DNA from: Sarcomyxa edulis
Taxonomy: Eukaryota; Basidiomycota; Agaricomycetes; Agaricales; Mycenaceae
Assembly: GCA_009761415.1 (NCBI GenBank)
Contig: QUOL01000006.1
Span: 806,001 to 870,000 of the forward strand
Reading direction: 5' to 3'
DNA length: 64,000 bases
This document shows, piece after piece, positions 45,001 to 57,041 of the stretch; position 1 is the first letter of the stretch, and each line of letters starts with the position of its first letter. Below the pieces are notes generated by a model. That model saw only the letters and a program-made list of their open reading frames with translations, was not told the DNA's origin and ran no database searches. Position numbers and translations under genes: made by a program.

Positions 45001-45887
45001 AACGGCGCTGCCTACATAGAGACCCTCGCTGATGACGAGTTCTGGTGCAGCGTAACATGGACTCCCACAGCTGGTTTGCATGAGATCGTCGCTACGGTGT
45101 TCGAATCGGTTTGCGAATCCAAAATCGGTGATGATGACGTTCCGGTGCCGGTCGAGGAGAAGGTTCTCAAGCTTGAGATCGCGATGAACGATTTTCTTCT
45201 GGTGGATATACCAGACTCCAGAGATGAGTTGAGAAAAGAGCTTTGCGGCGTCTTTTTCTTTCAGATAGCGATGGGCTAGGATGTGATCAAATAATTCACC
45301 GCCCGATGCGTATTCGAGGATAATACCGATGTACTTGTCGGTTTCAATCACATCATATAGACGAACGATGTTTGGGTGTTTCAGGGTCTAGATAGCACGT
45401 CTGAGCAGCGATACGAAGTAGATGGATAGATGAATAGAATGAGACTGACCCGGAGCACCTCTATTTCCCTCTCGACTTTAGACATTCTAACACTGTTGTC
45501 GACGTTCCCGCGACGAATCAACTTGACAGCTACTTCCTCGCCCCATTGGCTGTGGAGTCCTAGTTTGACTTTACCAAACTCGCCCTCTCCAAGAGTCTGT
45601 AGTAGTAGATATGGCCCGAATTTTGGGATAGTACGACGCGGATGTGCGGCAGCATAAGCTACCGCAGCGGGATGTGAATAGACATCCTGGTATGGTGGGG
45701 TATCATCATGGTGATGCTGGAGCTGATTAGACTGAGGCTGAGATGTGACAGTATGGGATGCTCGCTGTTTGCGAGCTGGAGAAGTTGGAGAGGAAGTTGA
45801 ATTTACGGCAACGGATGCTGGGCGAGAAGAGTGATTGGATGACGAGGCGATGTCTGCTGGGGGGATCTGCAGACTGGAGGAAGGCAT
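42043..45887 (-). CDS. KIN4: CAMKL-family Ser/Thr kinase, KIN4-type, with C-terminal KA1-like domain
   Basis: A large kinase of about 1,200 residues. After a disordered Ser/Pro-rich N-terminus, the kinase domain has the P-loop LGEGEFGKVKLG, the VAIK-type Lys in EEVAVKLIRRG, and the catalytic loop KKIVHRDLKLENLLLD. The Mg site follows (ITDFGFANRF), then the activation loop SCGSPCYAAPELV and [20 protein letters not shown], close to Kin4/Frk1-type kinases. About 700 low-complexity Ser/Arg/Glu-rich residues come next. The end is a KA1-like domain (DEVRFSVELTRLDRLNDTFS, then NLRSYKFLYDTLR) that in relatives binds acidic lipids or autoinhibits. A final small exon, stop at 42043-42045, is inferred; without it the frame stops at 42093. 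Yeast Kin4 acts in the spindle position checkpoint. The role here is inferred. Confidence 0.85.
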
Positions 45888-45946
45888 CTACTAAAGAATT
45901 AGAATGAAAAATTGATAAAATAAAGTGAATTCTGACTGGTATACAC

Positions 45947-45986
45947 GGCGGGGGGGAGGAGGAGGAGGGAGGGAGGAGGAGATGTG
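45947..45986 (+). promoter_or_regulatory. Purine (GGA) tract upstream of the KIN4-type kinase
   Basis: A 40 bp run of almost pure G/A on the plus strand, beginning GGCGGGGGGGAGGAGGAGG. It is a CT-rich tract on the coding strand of the kinase, about 60 bp before its start codon. CT-rich tracts of this kind are common core-promoter elements in filamentous fungi. It could also form a G-rich secondary structure. Confidence 0.6.
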
Positions 45987-46167
45987 ACTTTGGGTTGAGT
46001 CGAGACCTGTTGCAACTGTAACTGTTGTTCGTCTGGGTTCAAGTTTACCGTGCGACAATCCTTCGTCTGAAACACTCAACAACACCCCAATGCCACTCAC
46101 TCAAACAACTACAAGAACTAGAAATCTATACATGGGGATACATTCATAGGATACATTCAGAACATCT

Positions 46168-49100
46168 CTATTGGTTGGATTCTCCCCACTTTTCCAACCA
46201 CTCTTGGATATCTGCAGACGATCGCTGTACAAACAGTCAGTCTCTTCCTCCATCAAGATCAACACAATATACACACCTCGAGATATACTTTGTTCGTGCG
46301 GATAGTGTCAAGAGCCTGTTGTAGCGCCATGGCGTACTTGGCGGTGTCCTTGTCCTTTGAGAAATGTGAGTTTTGACTGCAGACTGAGCAACGTCTAATC
46401 GCCTACTTCAAAGAATTTGACAGCTTCTTGATAATCTTCCTCTGTAGTGAGAGTTATGAGGGAGGACTGTAATGATTGTCATCAGCAATCAATACCACCT
46501 TGCGACGCGCATAGCTCACCTTGATCATCCCCTGCAGCGTAAAGTTGTTTTCGAAGCGTTTATAGAACTGTGAGATCGTTTTGATGTCAGTGCCTCTCCA
46601 TGTAATAATCACGAAAGCCACTGACTCTATCATAATGCTCCCTGAAGAAAGTCGCCAACAACCTCCTCGTCGTGAAATTTGCTCTGAGACCAGCAAAGAA
46701 ATACATGCAATCCTGGTCCCGCGCTTTCGTAAGGATGAAATCGAGTGTTTCCCTGTGCAATTCCGGATCGTGCGATGCACACATCGCGATGCTACGGACA
46801 AACGAAAGACACATAAATTACGATCAGATAATTTTAAACGCGTTGAAATCTGTGATACACGCACATTGCGGCGTTCTTGGCCGAAGGTGTTGATGGTTTA
46901 TCATGGACCTGTTTGACGGCCTCCCATTCTTCGCGTCCACCATATCGGACAGCCTGTTCAGGTTTGGTCGAAAATGTTCATACTCGTCCGAGTCTGGAAT
47001 TGACATACCGTTGTGAAGATCACTCTCTGCAAATCAGGTGGGATCCTGGATTCATCTCCAGTCTTTCTGAAATGATCAAATCGACCTTTCAGCTCAGCGA
47101 TCACCCTGACGAGGATTGAGCGTTAGTATACAGTTCCCCTTAGGGACCGAAATTGATTATAACGCACCCCTTGTCACCAGCATTCGCAGCTACGGTGATC
47201 GCTGTGGTCCGCAACGACGAAATATCAGGCGAGTCGGATGCCGAATACTCGTATCCTAGTCTGTTGACTATAGGCACGAAAAGGGCCTATAAGTCGACAA
47301 ATTAGCGTCCACCATCGAGATCATGTTTGGAGGGACGACATACCGCACGGAACGCGTCCAGATGCTCTACAATCTCCGGATGCTCCCACCAGATCGATTT
47401 CAGAGTCGACAGATTGGTAGCGACACTCGACCAAACCAGGTCTAACAAGTCATTCGCCATCGTCAACGCCCAAATCCTTTGTAAAATAAACGAGAAAGAG
47501 AACCCACATTCCTGCTCGTTGCGGAGAATATCAACCAAATTGAACGCACTGCTCAACTTCGCAAACCCAGCTTGAGCAAGCGCAAAAGCATCGTGCACAA
47601 GGCCTATACGATCATTGAAAGAGAAACTCGAGCCTTCTCTAGCAGCTTCGACTGCGATCTTCGTAAGCCTTTCCGGAGTGTATAATACTCTGACTGCAAT
47701 GCACGGATGCAATCAATATCTTCGAGGAATGAGGAGATGGCGCGAAATTTGAATACGCACAGACACCAACTGTCCCAGCATTCAACTTGAATGGCTTGCT
47801 AGTGTCCAAACTGATAACCTTCTCCCGCGTATCGAGAATAGCCGATTTATCCACTTCGGCTTTTCCGTTGGCTTCATTGACGGAAAGGAGGCTCAATGGG
47901 ATCGTCCTGCATCAGAAGAATAACCTCGTTCAGTACCACTAATACTAATATTGAAAAAATGATGGCAACATACCAGATAGTCTCATTATCCTTGGGTTCC
48001 GCGGGTCCCGTTTCCAAAAATCTATCTTGCCGCACGGTTATTCCGTTTGGCGTCTCGGTGACTGTGAGCACTGGGAACCCGATCTATTCATAACAAAAAC
48101 TATCAATCAATCTCCAGACATTGAGGAATAAAGGTCCGAGACGATTGTATCCTACCTTCGTAATCCAGTTCTCCATGATCCCAATCACATCAATACCTGA
48201 TAAGAAGGAAGTGAGCAGATATGCAATAAGGATGGCAGACAGACAGACACGTACCAGTAGCCTTCCCGATCCCTTCCCAAAGATCCTTCGTAACGCTATT
48301 CGCATACAATTTCTCCTTCAAGTACAAAGAAACACCTTTCAGGAACCGGTCCTCTCCAACATAATTCGAGAGCATGCGCAAGACTTGCGAATTGATCAAT
48401 CGCGTCAATAACCCCGTAAAACGTTAGATGCATATTGAAAACGCATACCAGAAGCCGCCTTCGAATAAGACAAAGCGTCGAATATCTGATTGATATGGTT
48501 CGCATCAGGACAGTCGACTTCGATGGGGTGTGAGGAGAGTTTTGCATCGAGGCTGAGAGCCCTGTTGAGGTGGTCGTCGATGAATTCAGAGTCTAGTTTC
48601 CACTCGGGGAATACCCTGGGTGGGGGGAGGTTAGCTTGTACTTGCCATGTAGGTCTAGTGGACATACTTGTCTGTACAAAGAAATGAACGATCAGAAAAA
48701 GGATTGCGTTTGTGGAGGGAGGATGGGACATTTTACCTGCTATGATAACTTCGCCCATCTAATCACAATCCGCAAATGATGAGCTGCGACGTCAATTGTT
48801 GATTAGAGAAAGAGAGACAAACCATTGTCGCGAAACCTGTAATTCACCGTTAGTCAACGTCTTACACGTGCAGAGATCCTGCATACCTTCATTCAGATAC
48901 AAATAATTCCACCACTCCATCGTCGTGATATTCCCAAACCACATATGCGCAACCTCATGACTCTGTGTCGTCGCTACCTGTTTCTTCGCGTTCAGATCTA
49001 CAACACATCTCAGCTGCAGCACTTCAGATCTTCCGGACAGAAGAAACCTTACCAGCTCTAGCAGGATCCAAAAGTAACGCGGTAGTCCTTCCAGTGATCA

Positions 49101-50444
49101 GACCCCAGTTCTCCATCGCGCCTGCATCGAAATCACTTGCGACCAACGTGTCTAGCTTCGGGAGTGGAAATTCGACGTCGAATACTAGGATTTGATTGAT
49201 TTGGGTTAGCACTGTCGTCAATGAGAAACTCTGGTCCTTACTTACCTTGTTCGTAGATAGGTAGGACCTTAGCTTTGACATCTAGAGCGAATTGTGCCTG
49301 ATGGATCACATCTGAAGTAGCTGCAGGATCATAAGGAAAAAGCGATATAAGTGATGTATCCAGAAAAGACGAAGACGCTGCGGACGTACCATAGATTCTC
49401 AGAGGCCGCGTCTTCCCACTCAAAGGGCTCGTATACGAGCTCTCCAGATACTTGAAATGACCGTTCGCGAACGCAACGATATATGTCGACATGGGCGGGG
49501 TGTTCTCGAAACGAGTGATCTTCCAATCTCCAGTTTCCTTCGGTGCATCTACGAAAAGTCCTTGATCGTCAAGTTTCAGATCATAATCTCCCTCTGAAGC
49601 GGCAGGCATGTTGCTGAGATTGACTGTATCGGCACGAGAGACCATGGTGACGCCGAATGTAGCTTTGAGCAGTGGTTCATCCCAGCAAGGGAATGCGGCT
49701 CTGGCATCAGTTGGCTGCGTAGATCGATCAGGAGGACTCGGGGAGGAGGTAATTGAATGCACGATCTCACTTCGAATTGGGTCAACGCATAGTGTTTGGT
49801 CTTCCCCTCATCCTCCCATGCGGATTTATAGTACCCAGTCATTCCACCCGTCAGAGGTCCCGCGAAGACGACCTTGAGTTGTGCCTTGGATCCAGCAGGA
49901 AGAGCATTAGCGAAGTGGAACGTTGCGCGCTCGGAGACTTTGTCGAAGACTTGCGAAGATTGGACTTGAAATGTTTTGAGGGCGTCTGAATAGATCGAAG
50001 CAGCTCCGAGCTCCAGCCTCGATGCATTGAGCACTATCTGGGAAGTTTCTGCTTTGATGTCGAGGCTGATCTATGGATTAACGAGGTAATTGGAAGAAAT
50101 CACACGATGAGACTTTACTGGATATTGACGAAACCGTTGAAAGTGAGCTTCTCGAGATCAGTCTTGATGGTGATGTCGTAGTGAGTCGGTTTGACATCCA
50201 GTGGGAGTCTGTATTGGTCGGGGGTAAGTGTGGAGGTCATGGTTTGATCTCTGGGTGAGAATGAGTGGAAAGACGAAGATGGAGACAAAGAGGTCTTTAA
50301 AGGGCTGGAATGACTCGAACTCGGACGCGGAAAAGACCAGATTGGTCTCGAGGATGCAGCACATGGGGTAATTTTGATGGATTTGGAGAACGTCCCAGGG
50401 CAAAGCCGGCCATATGAGTGGGCATTCTTGAGGAGGAAGTTCAT
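46168..50444 (-). CDS. APE2: M1-family zinc aminopeptidase (puromycin-sensitive type)
   Basis: Long multi-exon gene for a gluzincin aminopeptidase that trims N-terminal residues from peptides. The body starts [20 protein letters not shown]. The substrate motif is [20 protein letters not shown]. The zinc site reads [12 protein letters not shown], then [13 protein letters not shown], giving HExxH plus the downstream Glu. The C-terminal ERAP1-type helical domain covers about 46.2-48 kb and ends [15 protein letters not shown]. Two starts are possible. The ATG at 50240 gives the cytosolic-length enzyme. The in-frame ATG at 50444 adds 68 residues rich in Ser, Arg and Lys with almost no acidic residues ([20 protein letters not shown]...), like a mitochondrial presequence. 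Confidence 0.92.
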
Positions 50445-51662
50445 GCAAATGTTGGAACACGACTGCACCAGAACCGTGACAATCGCCGTGCAACGCGTCG
50501 CAAAAATTCGGACAGAAATTCAGGGAGACACTTTGAGAGATCTGGGATCAAAACTCTAAGCGGTCAAGCGTCTATCTTGAACTGGGCGCCTTCAGCGCTT
50601 GGCGCTTAGCGTTGGTATACTTGTAACGAAGAACGAGACTGCATATCCAATAGGTATCCGTACATGAAGATGATAGATCTCTCAAACAACAACTCAACCA
50701 TGATCGCAGAACATAGGTTCGACATTACGCACAAATCAAATCTACAACTCGATATCCGAGAAGATGGTGGCAAAACGACATATCTCGAGGTTTCTGAGCT
50801 CGAGCGTAGCAAATCGAAAAGTTGTCGAAAAGTTCAACATAGTTTCGAAACTTGAACTTTGTCGGTTATTTCCTGCTAAATGTGGCTGTGCAGCGTTGCT
50901 TGGTTACGCCGCTCACACTAAACACAATTGTACAGCAATCGACTCAATCAGTGGTTCGATCTCTCTCTCTCTCGCGACACCCTAAGGCTGACTATGTGGT
51001 ACCCTCTCCTCGGTCCCCGGGATCACCTCCAGATATCATGCAAGTCACTGTATCATACGTACTTGTCAACTGAAGTGAGAGGCTGAACAGTCAACCCGGT
51101 AAGCAAGCATTCATGCACAATCACGATCACATTAGATCAATTCTAAACAGGTCATTTATATTCTTCGGAAGATTTTAGTATGAGAAAAACATTATCATCG
51201 GAGCTTCTCTCGGGGATTGTACGCTCACGTTGTGCTCGCGTGGCCCAAGATAGTGGATTTGCCTATGCCAAGCCACCGACTTTCCCGAGCGATAAAAATA
51301 AACTTGTTTTTGACCAAGTTTGTCTTCTACTTCCATAGACTTTGTGCATTCTCAAGTCTAGTATCTATGGAGAACTTCAGTCATGAACTTCTCGTGAGAC
51401 TACAGGGAATCACTATAAGACCTGCTAATGCCTCTCCCTTTTTTCCTCACCTCCCTTCGTTCTATTCTTTACATTCTTTCAAATCCCCTGCCAGCCAGGT
51501 CCCCTTCGCCTTCCTTCTTCATTCGTTCTTGCCCAGGTCGGTCATCTGTTCTCTTAAGACTAAGGTACAGGTCTATTCATCCTATATGTCTTTCTAGACA
51601 TCATTAACTCGTCTCACAGATAAATTCAAATCCTACGCCCGTTTAATCCTTTCCGAAGAATC
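50445..51662. promoter_or_regulatory. Long divergent intergenic region
   Basis: 1.2 kb between the aminopeptidase and the secreted acidic protein, so it carries both promoters. A short CT microsatellite (TCTCTCTCTCTCTCG) lies near 50961-50975, and a pyrimidine-rich region near 51430-51540 precedes the secreted-protein gene. No coding frame is supported. Confidence 0.4.
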
Positions 51663-52521
51663 ATGTTTGCCAAAATCGCCGTCCCTTTCGTCCTCTCCGC
51701 TATGGCCTCGACGGTCCTTGCGAAGCCAGTCCCTGTGGCTCGTTCCTTCTGTAAGTGCGAAACCAAGATTTACCTCTGAACTATCTAACAAAATTCATTC
51801 TTGCAATCCCATCCTATTATCAGCTGACGACCTCTCATCCGAGATCAACTCCGTCTTCGTCAACCCCATCTCCGTCGAGTCTATCTCGGAGTCGTCCATC
51901 GATTTCTCCATCTACTCGCTCGACAACTGGGGCGGGTTCTCGTCCTTGAACAACTTTGACAACTTCTACGGCGTCAACAACTTCGATGGCTCCAGGTCTG
52001 AGCAAATTATCATCGAAGAAGAGGAAGAGCAAATCTGCGAGGATCAAGATATCGAAATCATCCAGCAGAGACTCGTCGTTCTCCAGGAGATGGTACAGAG
52101 GTAAATGAATCCGAATCAATATAAATAATCCACCGTCGAGACCATGCATTAACGACTACTATCTATTCATAGAATCATCGTCGAGCAGATCTGCGAAGTC
52201 GAGACCCAAGTCATCGTCTTCGATCAATTCTTCTCCAGCCTCGGCAACTTCGGAGATGAAATCTCCCACCGATCCAACAGACAAGCCGGTTTCGACCAAA
52301 ACATCGCAGGCCTTCTCTCGTCCCTCGTCAACAGCGACGGAAGTTTGAGCACCAACGACCTTGGATTCAACGGTGGTGATGTCGGAAGCAACACTGTTGT
52401 TGTGGGTGGCACGAACTGGAACGATGCTTCTTCCCCTGCATCGGTTGCTGCTGCTTTGGCTGCTGCTCAGGCTGCTCGATCTGCTACTTCGATCGATAGC
52501 GGCAACAGCATCTCGTTCTAA
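51663..52521 (+). CDS. Secreted acidic protein, lineage-specific
   Basis: Three exons (51663-51750, 51824-52100, 52173-52521) encode 237 residues. The N-terminus MFAKIAVPFVLSAMASTVLA is a clear signal peptide. A Ser/Glu-rich stretch follows, then an Asn/Phe/Gly-rich segment (NWGGFSSLNNFDNFYGVNNF). Next is an acidic run (IIIEEEEEQICEDQD), then a long amphipathic helix spanning the second intron (EIIQQRLVVLQEMVQR into IIVEQICEVETQVIVFDQFF). The C-terminal third is Gly/Ser/Ala-rich, with AAALAAAQAARSATS near the end. No catalytic motif, transmembrane segment or GPI signal is seen. Two Cys sit in similar QICE contexts. It is likely a cell-surface or matrix protein; function unknown. Confidence 0.75.
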
Positions 52522-53497
52522 GCTCGAGTACGTCTAGCGTTCTCTCCCCATCTTTCCACTCGAAAATCTCTAACATCTGCTGTTTAGTCTCCTCGACACA
52601 TGATCACTCACGCCCATCAAAATCACGGACACTCATTACTTACATGGACGATTACGGTTATGAACGGACTGTTGCTTACATATTTTTCTTCGGAATAATG
52701 GGTCGCATGGGCTTGGATTACTTTTTCTTATCTTACCGGGCGAAGTAGTTGGGGCGCTTTGTGTGGACTTTATTTCTTACTATTTGGATATACGAATTTG
52801 AATCCCAGGGCGTTGGGCTGGTACAAGATGGTATGACTGAAGTTTGCTGTGCGGTTATGCTTGGCTACGCCGTTTCTTCCAAACATAGAATCGATCAACG
52901 GGCGATCACGCGAGTCACGGGCTTGAGCGCGGCCTTGCAGTGTGCACTGTGCACTCAAGTTGCACTCAAGACCTCGATCATTTCCAGGCTTCAGGCTGAG
53001 CGCTGAGGCTTGTCTATATGCCTGTGGATAATCAATACATCTCTGGCTCGTCCGTCTTGCTCCAGAAGTCTTGATGTGCGGATCTACTTAGACTTGAATG
53101 TTGAACGGGAACGGGGAGGTGTTGTACAACATATGGGGGACTTACCCTCGCACGCCACGGATATTCCAGTATTACTTCCTCGTCATCGCATAGCCTATCA
53201 ATTGCTTACAAGTCAGCTTATAGGTCAACAACTCCTAGGCTTCTTTAGATCTACACCGTGGATCATTCGGGTCACACTTTGCCTTGCATACGCAAATTCT
53301 TCATCGAGGCACTGCGAAGCGTTCGTACGCCCAATCCTGATCCTTAAAGTGCAAACATGCATAGAAATGTATTTGTATTAGTTTGAGATTTGCCCCATTG
53401 ACCTGTTGAAGAATGTATGTAATTAAGAATGGTGTCTAGTAATCGAGTGTAGGGTATAGTGATTCCATAGGAGTGTGTAAAGTAGAGATGAGGGAAA
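52522..53497. other. Convergent intergenic region
   Basis: Nearly 1 kb between the 3' ends of the secreted-protein and KRE6-like genes. A short frame at 52749-53006 has no supporting signals. A ~45 bp stretch near 52845-52890 loosely resembles one near 50878-50925. No gene is supported. Confidence 0.35.
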
Positions 53498-56400
53498 TTA
53501 GCAATCCGAGCTCAAACGATTTTTGGGCATCGTCTGGTTGTAATTGGGTTCTCCCCATCCTGTCAGGTTGGCATTAGTCTATACAAGGGATAGGTGAATC
53601 AGTCTCCCGGTGAATGAGAGAAGAGGATGGAGACGCACATAGGCCTCAAGGTAAGTTTCGATGTAGGCTGCAGTAGGGAAGTTTGGAGGATCGCAACCGA
53701 CAATTCCACCTGCTGGTTGGTAGACACGAATGTAGTCTATACTCATCGTGGTTGGGAATGTCAAGTCGTCGTAGTCGATCCATCCAAAGTTGGGTGAGAA
53801 TCCAAGATTGGCAATGATGTACTGATTGTAAAGGTAATCAGATGAAGGATTGGTTCTGGAGGTCTAGCATGCATACCATTGGCTCTTGCGGCACTGGACG
53901 AGCGGAGATCTCCGTCGCAGTGTCAGGACCCATTCCTGCACTGTATATGGTCCAAACAGGTACACCGTCGCTCAACCAGGTGATATAGGCGTTATCGTAC
54001 CTAGCAGGAACCGAAGGGCTCGATAGGTCAAAGAACACGGGTGCATATGCGTGTGACGTACCCTGGAGCGTATTCAAACCCATAGACACTGTAACATGCT
54101 GTTGCATTGAGCTCGTAACAATCTTGATTCGTATAAGACAGTCCACTCGTAGTTTGTTGGTACGCTCCTACGAATATCAAGGTCCATCAGTGATGGGTTT
54201 CTTCAAGACAAATGGATAGTTATACCGCCCGCGTAGGTGTTGAGCTCGGTCACTGAAGAATTATAGATGACCAGATTATCCGTGGTGTTGAGCCATACGT
54301 AACCAGCCTGGAGGGATGTTGAGTATGCTGGAACTCGAGAACTCATGATGCACGTACATTGAACGGTGCCCACTGTCCAGATTGCGAGACCTACAACGTT
54401 GTTCTCAGACGTCGAAATGTGGAGCAGAATACACAAGACACTCACTTGTCCCATATTGTTACCGATAGTGGCCTCGAATATATCAATTTCTGGGGCCGAT
54501 CGACCAACGTAGTCACCATTCGATTTAACGGGGCCTGGATGGGATTCGCCTGGACAAGTGCAGGCGGAGAGGCGCTGTCCTGGAAGATAAGACTGTTTCA
54601 ATCATGAGTGAGTCTATCGACACAGGGATCTTAGAATAATTTATCACATACCAGGACATTGTCATGGGAAGGATCACCATTCTCAACCGCTGCGAGAGGA
54701 GTCGCTGTGCCAGGGTATGTTTGATTGGGGAGTGTTCCGACATCGCATGCATCGTACGAGTATGGCCACTACAGAAAGAATTGACATTTGAGTACGACTT
54801 GCCAGCAATGCAGTAGTTTCAATGTACCATTCCTTCAAGACTCGCGCCATACCCTGCGCGGCCTGAATCCAAGCAAAGATATTAGTTTGCAGCAGTACAA
54901 CGAACAAGAGTATGAAACGCACCCAGATTACCCATAGTCCAGCTGGCAATGTATCCATGTCAGTTCTATAGTCTTTCATAAGGACGACTCGAGCTTACAC
55001 TGCAGGCCACAGACCCCTTTAGATAACAAAAGTCAGGAAGGTCGACCACGGCGAACTGGAGTGACTATGGCAGTACATACATGATGTTATTGGTACCAGG
55101 TAGAGTGACGGCCGCTTCAAGAGTCGTGATTAGCAACTTATTCGCACTCGAGACAAGTCGACAGACACACCTTCGATAAGGCCACCCGTGAAACAAAATT
55201 TATTCCTAAAGCCCGCGATTAGCTGAAATGAAGTCGCGTGACCTAAAAGTCAAGCCCACCAAGATTGAATCTACGAGGATTTTTCGAGGGAGAACGGCTG
55301 GATGATTAATGTCTCGCCGATACTGCAGTCTCCAAATAGAGAGCGTACCATGCCAGATCGATAAGTCATGTTGTGGTTTTGAAGAGGGTCGTCGAATTTG
55401 GACAGAGTTAACCTTAAGGCTCCGCCGCCAGTCGTCGCTGCTGATGGGTCGTACCACTCTAGATCGTTCTGCGAGTCATTCGAAATGTCGTGATCAGTAT
55501 TACTTCTTCATGGAAAGAATGACAAGGCTTACGGTCTAACAATACAACAAAGCCAATAATTGATCGAGTCAGCCAAGAAGAGATGAGTACCTCAAACCTT
55601 ACCTCCCAGTAGTGAAAGTCAGGAGCTTCCCAGTATGGGTCATCTCCAGGATAGAATGTTCGGCCGTCAACGTTGAATTCATCACTAAAAACCTGTCCCA
55701 ATATCAGTTCATCGACCAATTGTTGACGAAGAATTACGACACACCAGATTCCATGTTTCCGAAGGGTTTTCGTAGGAGGCTTTGGTATATGCTTCTTGTG
55801 GTGTATCAAGATCAATGAGGCCAAAATTGCCAGGCATAGCAGCAACTTGACCGGTAGCATTGATTCCACCAAGATTAAAACCCCCTATAGTTTCAAGTTA
55901 CGATGTTATCCTTCGTTTGTATATTCCGTCAATTTCGGCGTACCTTGGCTCGATGGTTTGCGCGTCAAGAAATGGCTCAATATTGGATACACTAAAACTA
56001 CTATGAGCATCTCAGTGTGCGCATCGATCGAAAGAAGGCTGTACCGGCGCTAGGTGATGGAACTGAGTGAGCATGTCATCAGAAGTGAGCAAAGAACGAA
56101 AAGCGTACAATAGTGTCACCATTCCCATTGCGAGGATCAGAAGGCATCCTAGATTTGCGATTCCACGAGCTGTGAAAATATGGCCGCCAGCATCGTTCTT
56201 TCGGTCTCGCTTGGGGTCGGGATTGTGCAAGTAGTCGTCCGGCTCGGGTGTGTTCATGAGAAGAGTATTCATACCCCATGCTGCTGGGTTGGGAGACAAC
56301 GAGTACTACGAAGGTCGTTGAGATTAGCGCCTGATTTCAGTACGACACGATATATACCTTTTCAGCCAGCGAGGGCTGAAGGACACGTCAATTGGTGAAA

Positions 56401-56878
56401 CAAACACAAAAAGACTGTGCGTATGAGACGTACTGGATATCCCGCCGCCGAGCGATCACTCATCATGGACGAAACATTACGCCTACTAGCAAGAGAGAGT
56501 GTCCTTGAGTGCCCGGAAGCAGTGGGAGCAAAACTCGAAGAGGCGGCGGAGTGACGCGGTAGGGAACTTCCCGGGTTCATTCCGCTCTGTCAGTTAGTTG
56601 AGGAGAGAACAAAGAACGTGTGATAAAGAGTGTAAAGGAGGTAGTCGAATTAACGACGTTAAAGGAGGTGATAAACACTACGGTCGAAATTGAACAGGAT
56701 TGCGCTGGAATGAAGGATATGCAAGTGTCAGGGGGACGACAATTTCAAGCTTTTCATAATTCTTCCCTAAGCGATGTGAATTCGTGACGGGATGAAAGTG
56801 TCTTACGTACTGATGGGTATAATTACTTCCGAGGGGGGCGCACGCTGGCGATGGCGGCCAGCCCAAACCGTCACTCAT
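53498..56878 (-). CDS. KRE6: KRE6/SKN1-like type II membrane protein, GH16 fold
   Basis: Multi-exon gene for a Golgi/ER type II membrane protein needed for beta-1,6-glucan assembly in fungi. The first coding exon (56878-56807, MSDGLGWPPSP...) joins through GTAAGA and a CTAACTGACAG acceptor to SGMNPGSSLPRHSAASSSFA. A cytosolic Ser-rich tail contains RNVSSMMSDRSAA. The membrane span is IANLGCLLILAMGMVTLL. The lumenal GH16-like domain has VFSDEFNVDGRTFYPGDDPY, TLPGTNNIMGLWPAVWTMGN and the acidic catalytic-type motif SAPEIDIFEATIGN. The end reads IDYIRVYQPAGGIVGCDPPN then a short tail with NRLSSDC. Whether GH16 members of this group hydrolyse or transglycosylate is unsettled. Confidence 0.88.
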
Positions 56879-57041
56879 CGACGGCAAAACTTGACAACGA
56901 GTCAGAAATAGATAATTTCAGCATGGATATTGTACAGAAGTACATCTGATGGCAGGCTGCAGCCAACACGGAGAGGCGTTTAGCAAGGGCAGCATTAGAG
57001 CGTTTCATTGCCTACCGAATGAAAGGGGCTTCCAGATATAT

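Noticed and set aside
50870..52890. Dispersed repeat flanking the secreted-protein gene (GCTGTGC...GGTTACGCCG versus GCTGTGC...GGCTACGCCG)
   Set aside because: The similarity covers about 25-45 bp with several mismatches and gaps and has no defined ends. It may be chance.
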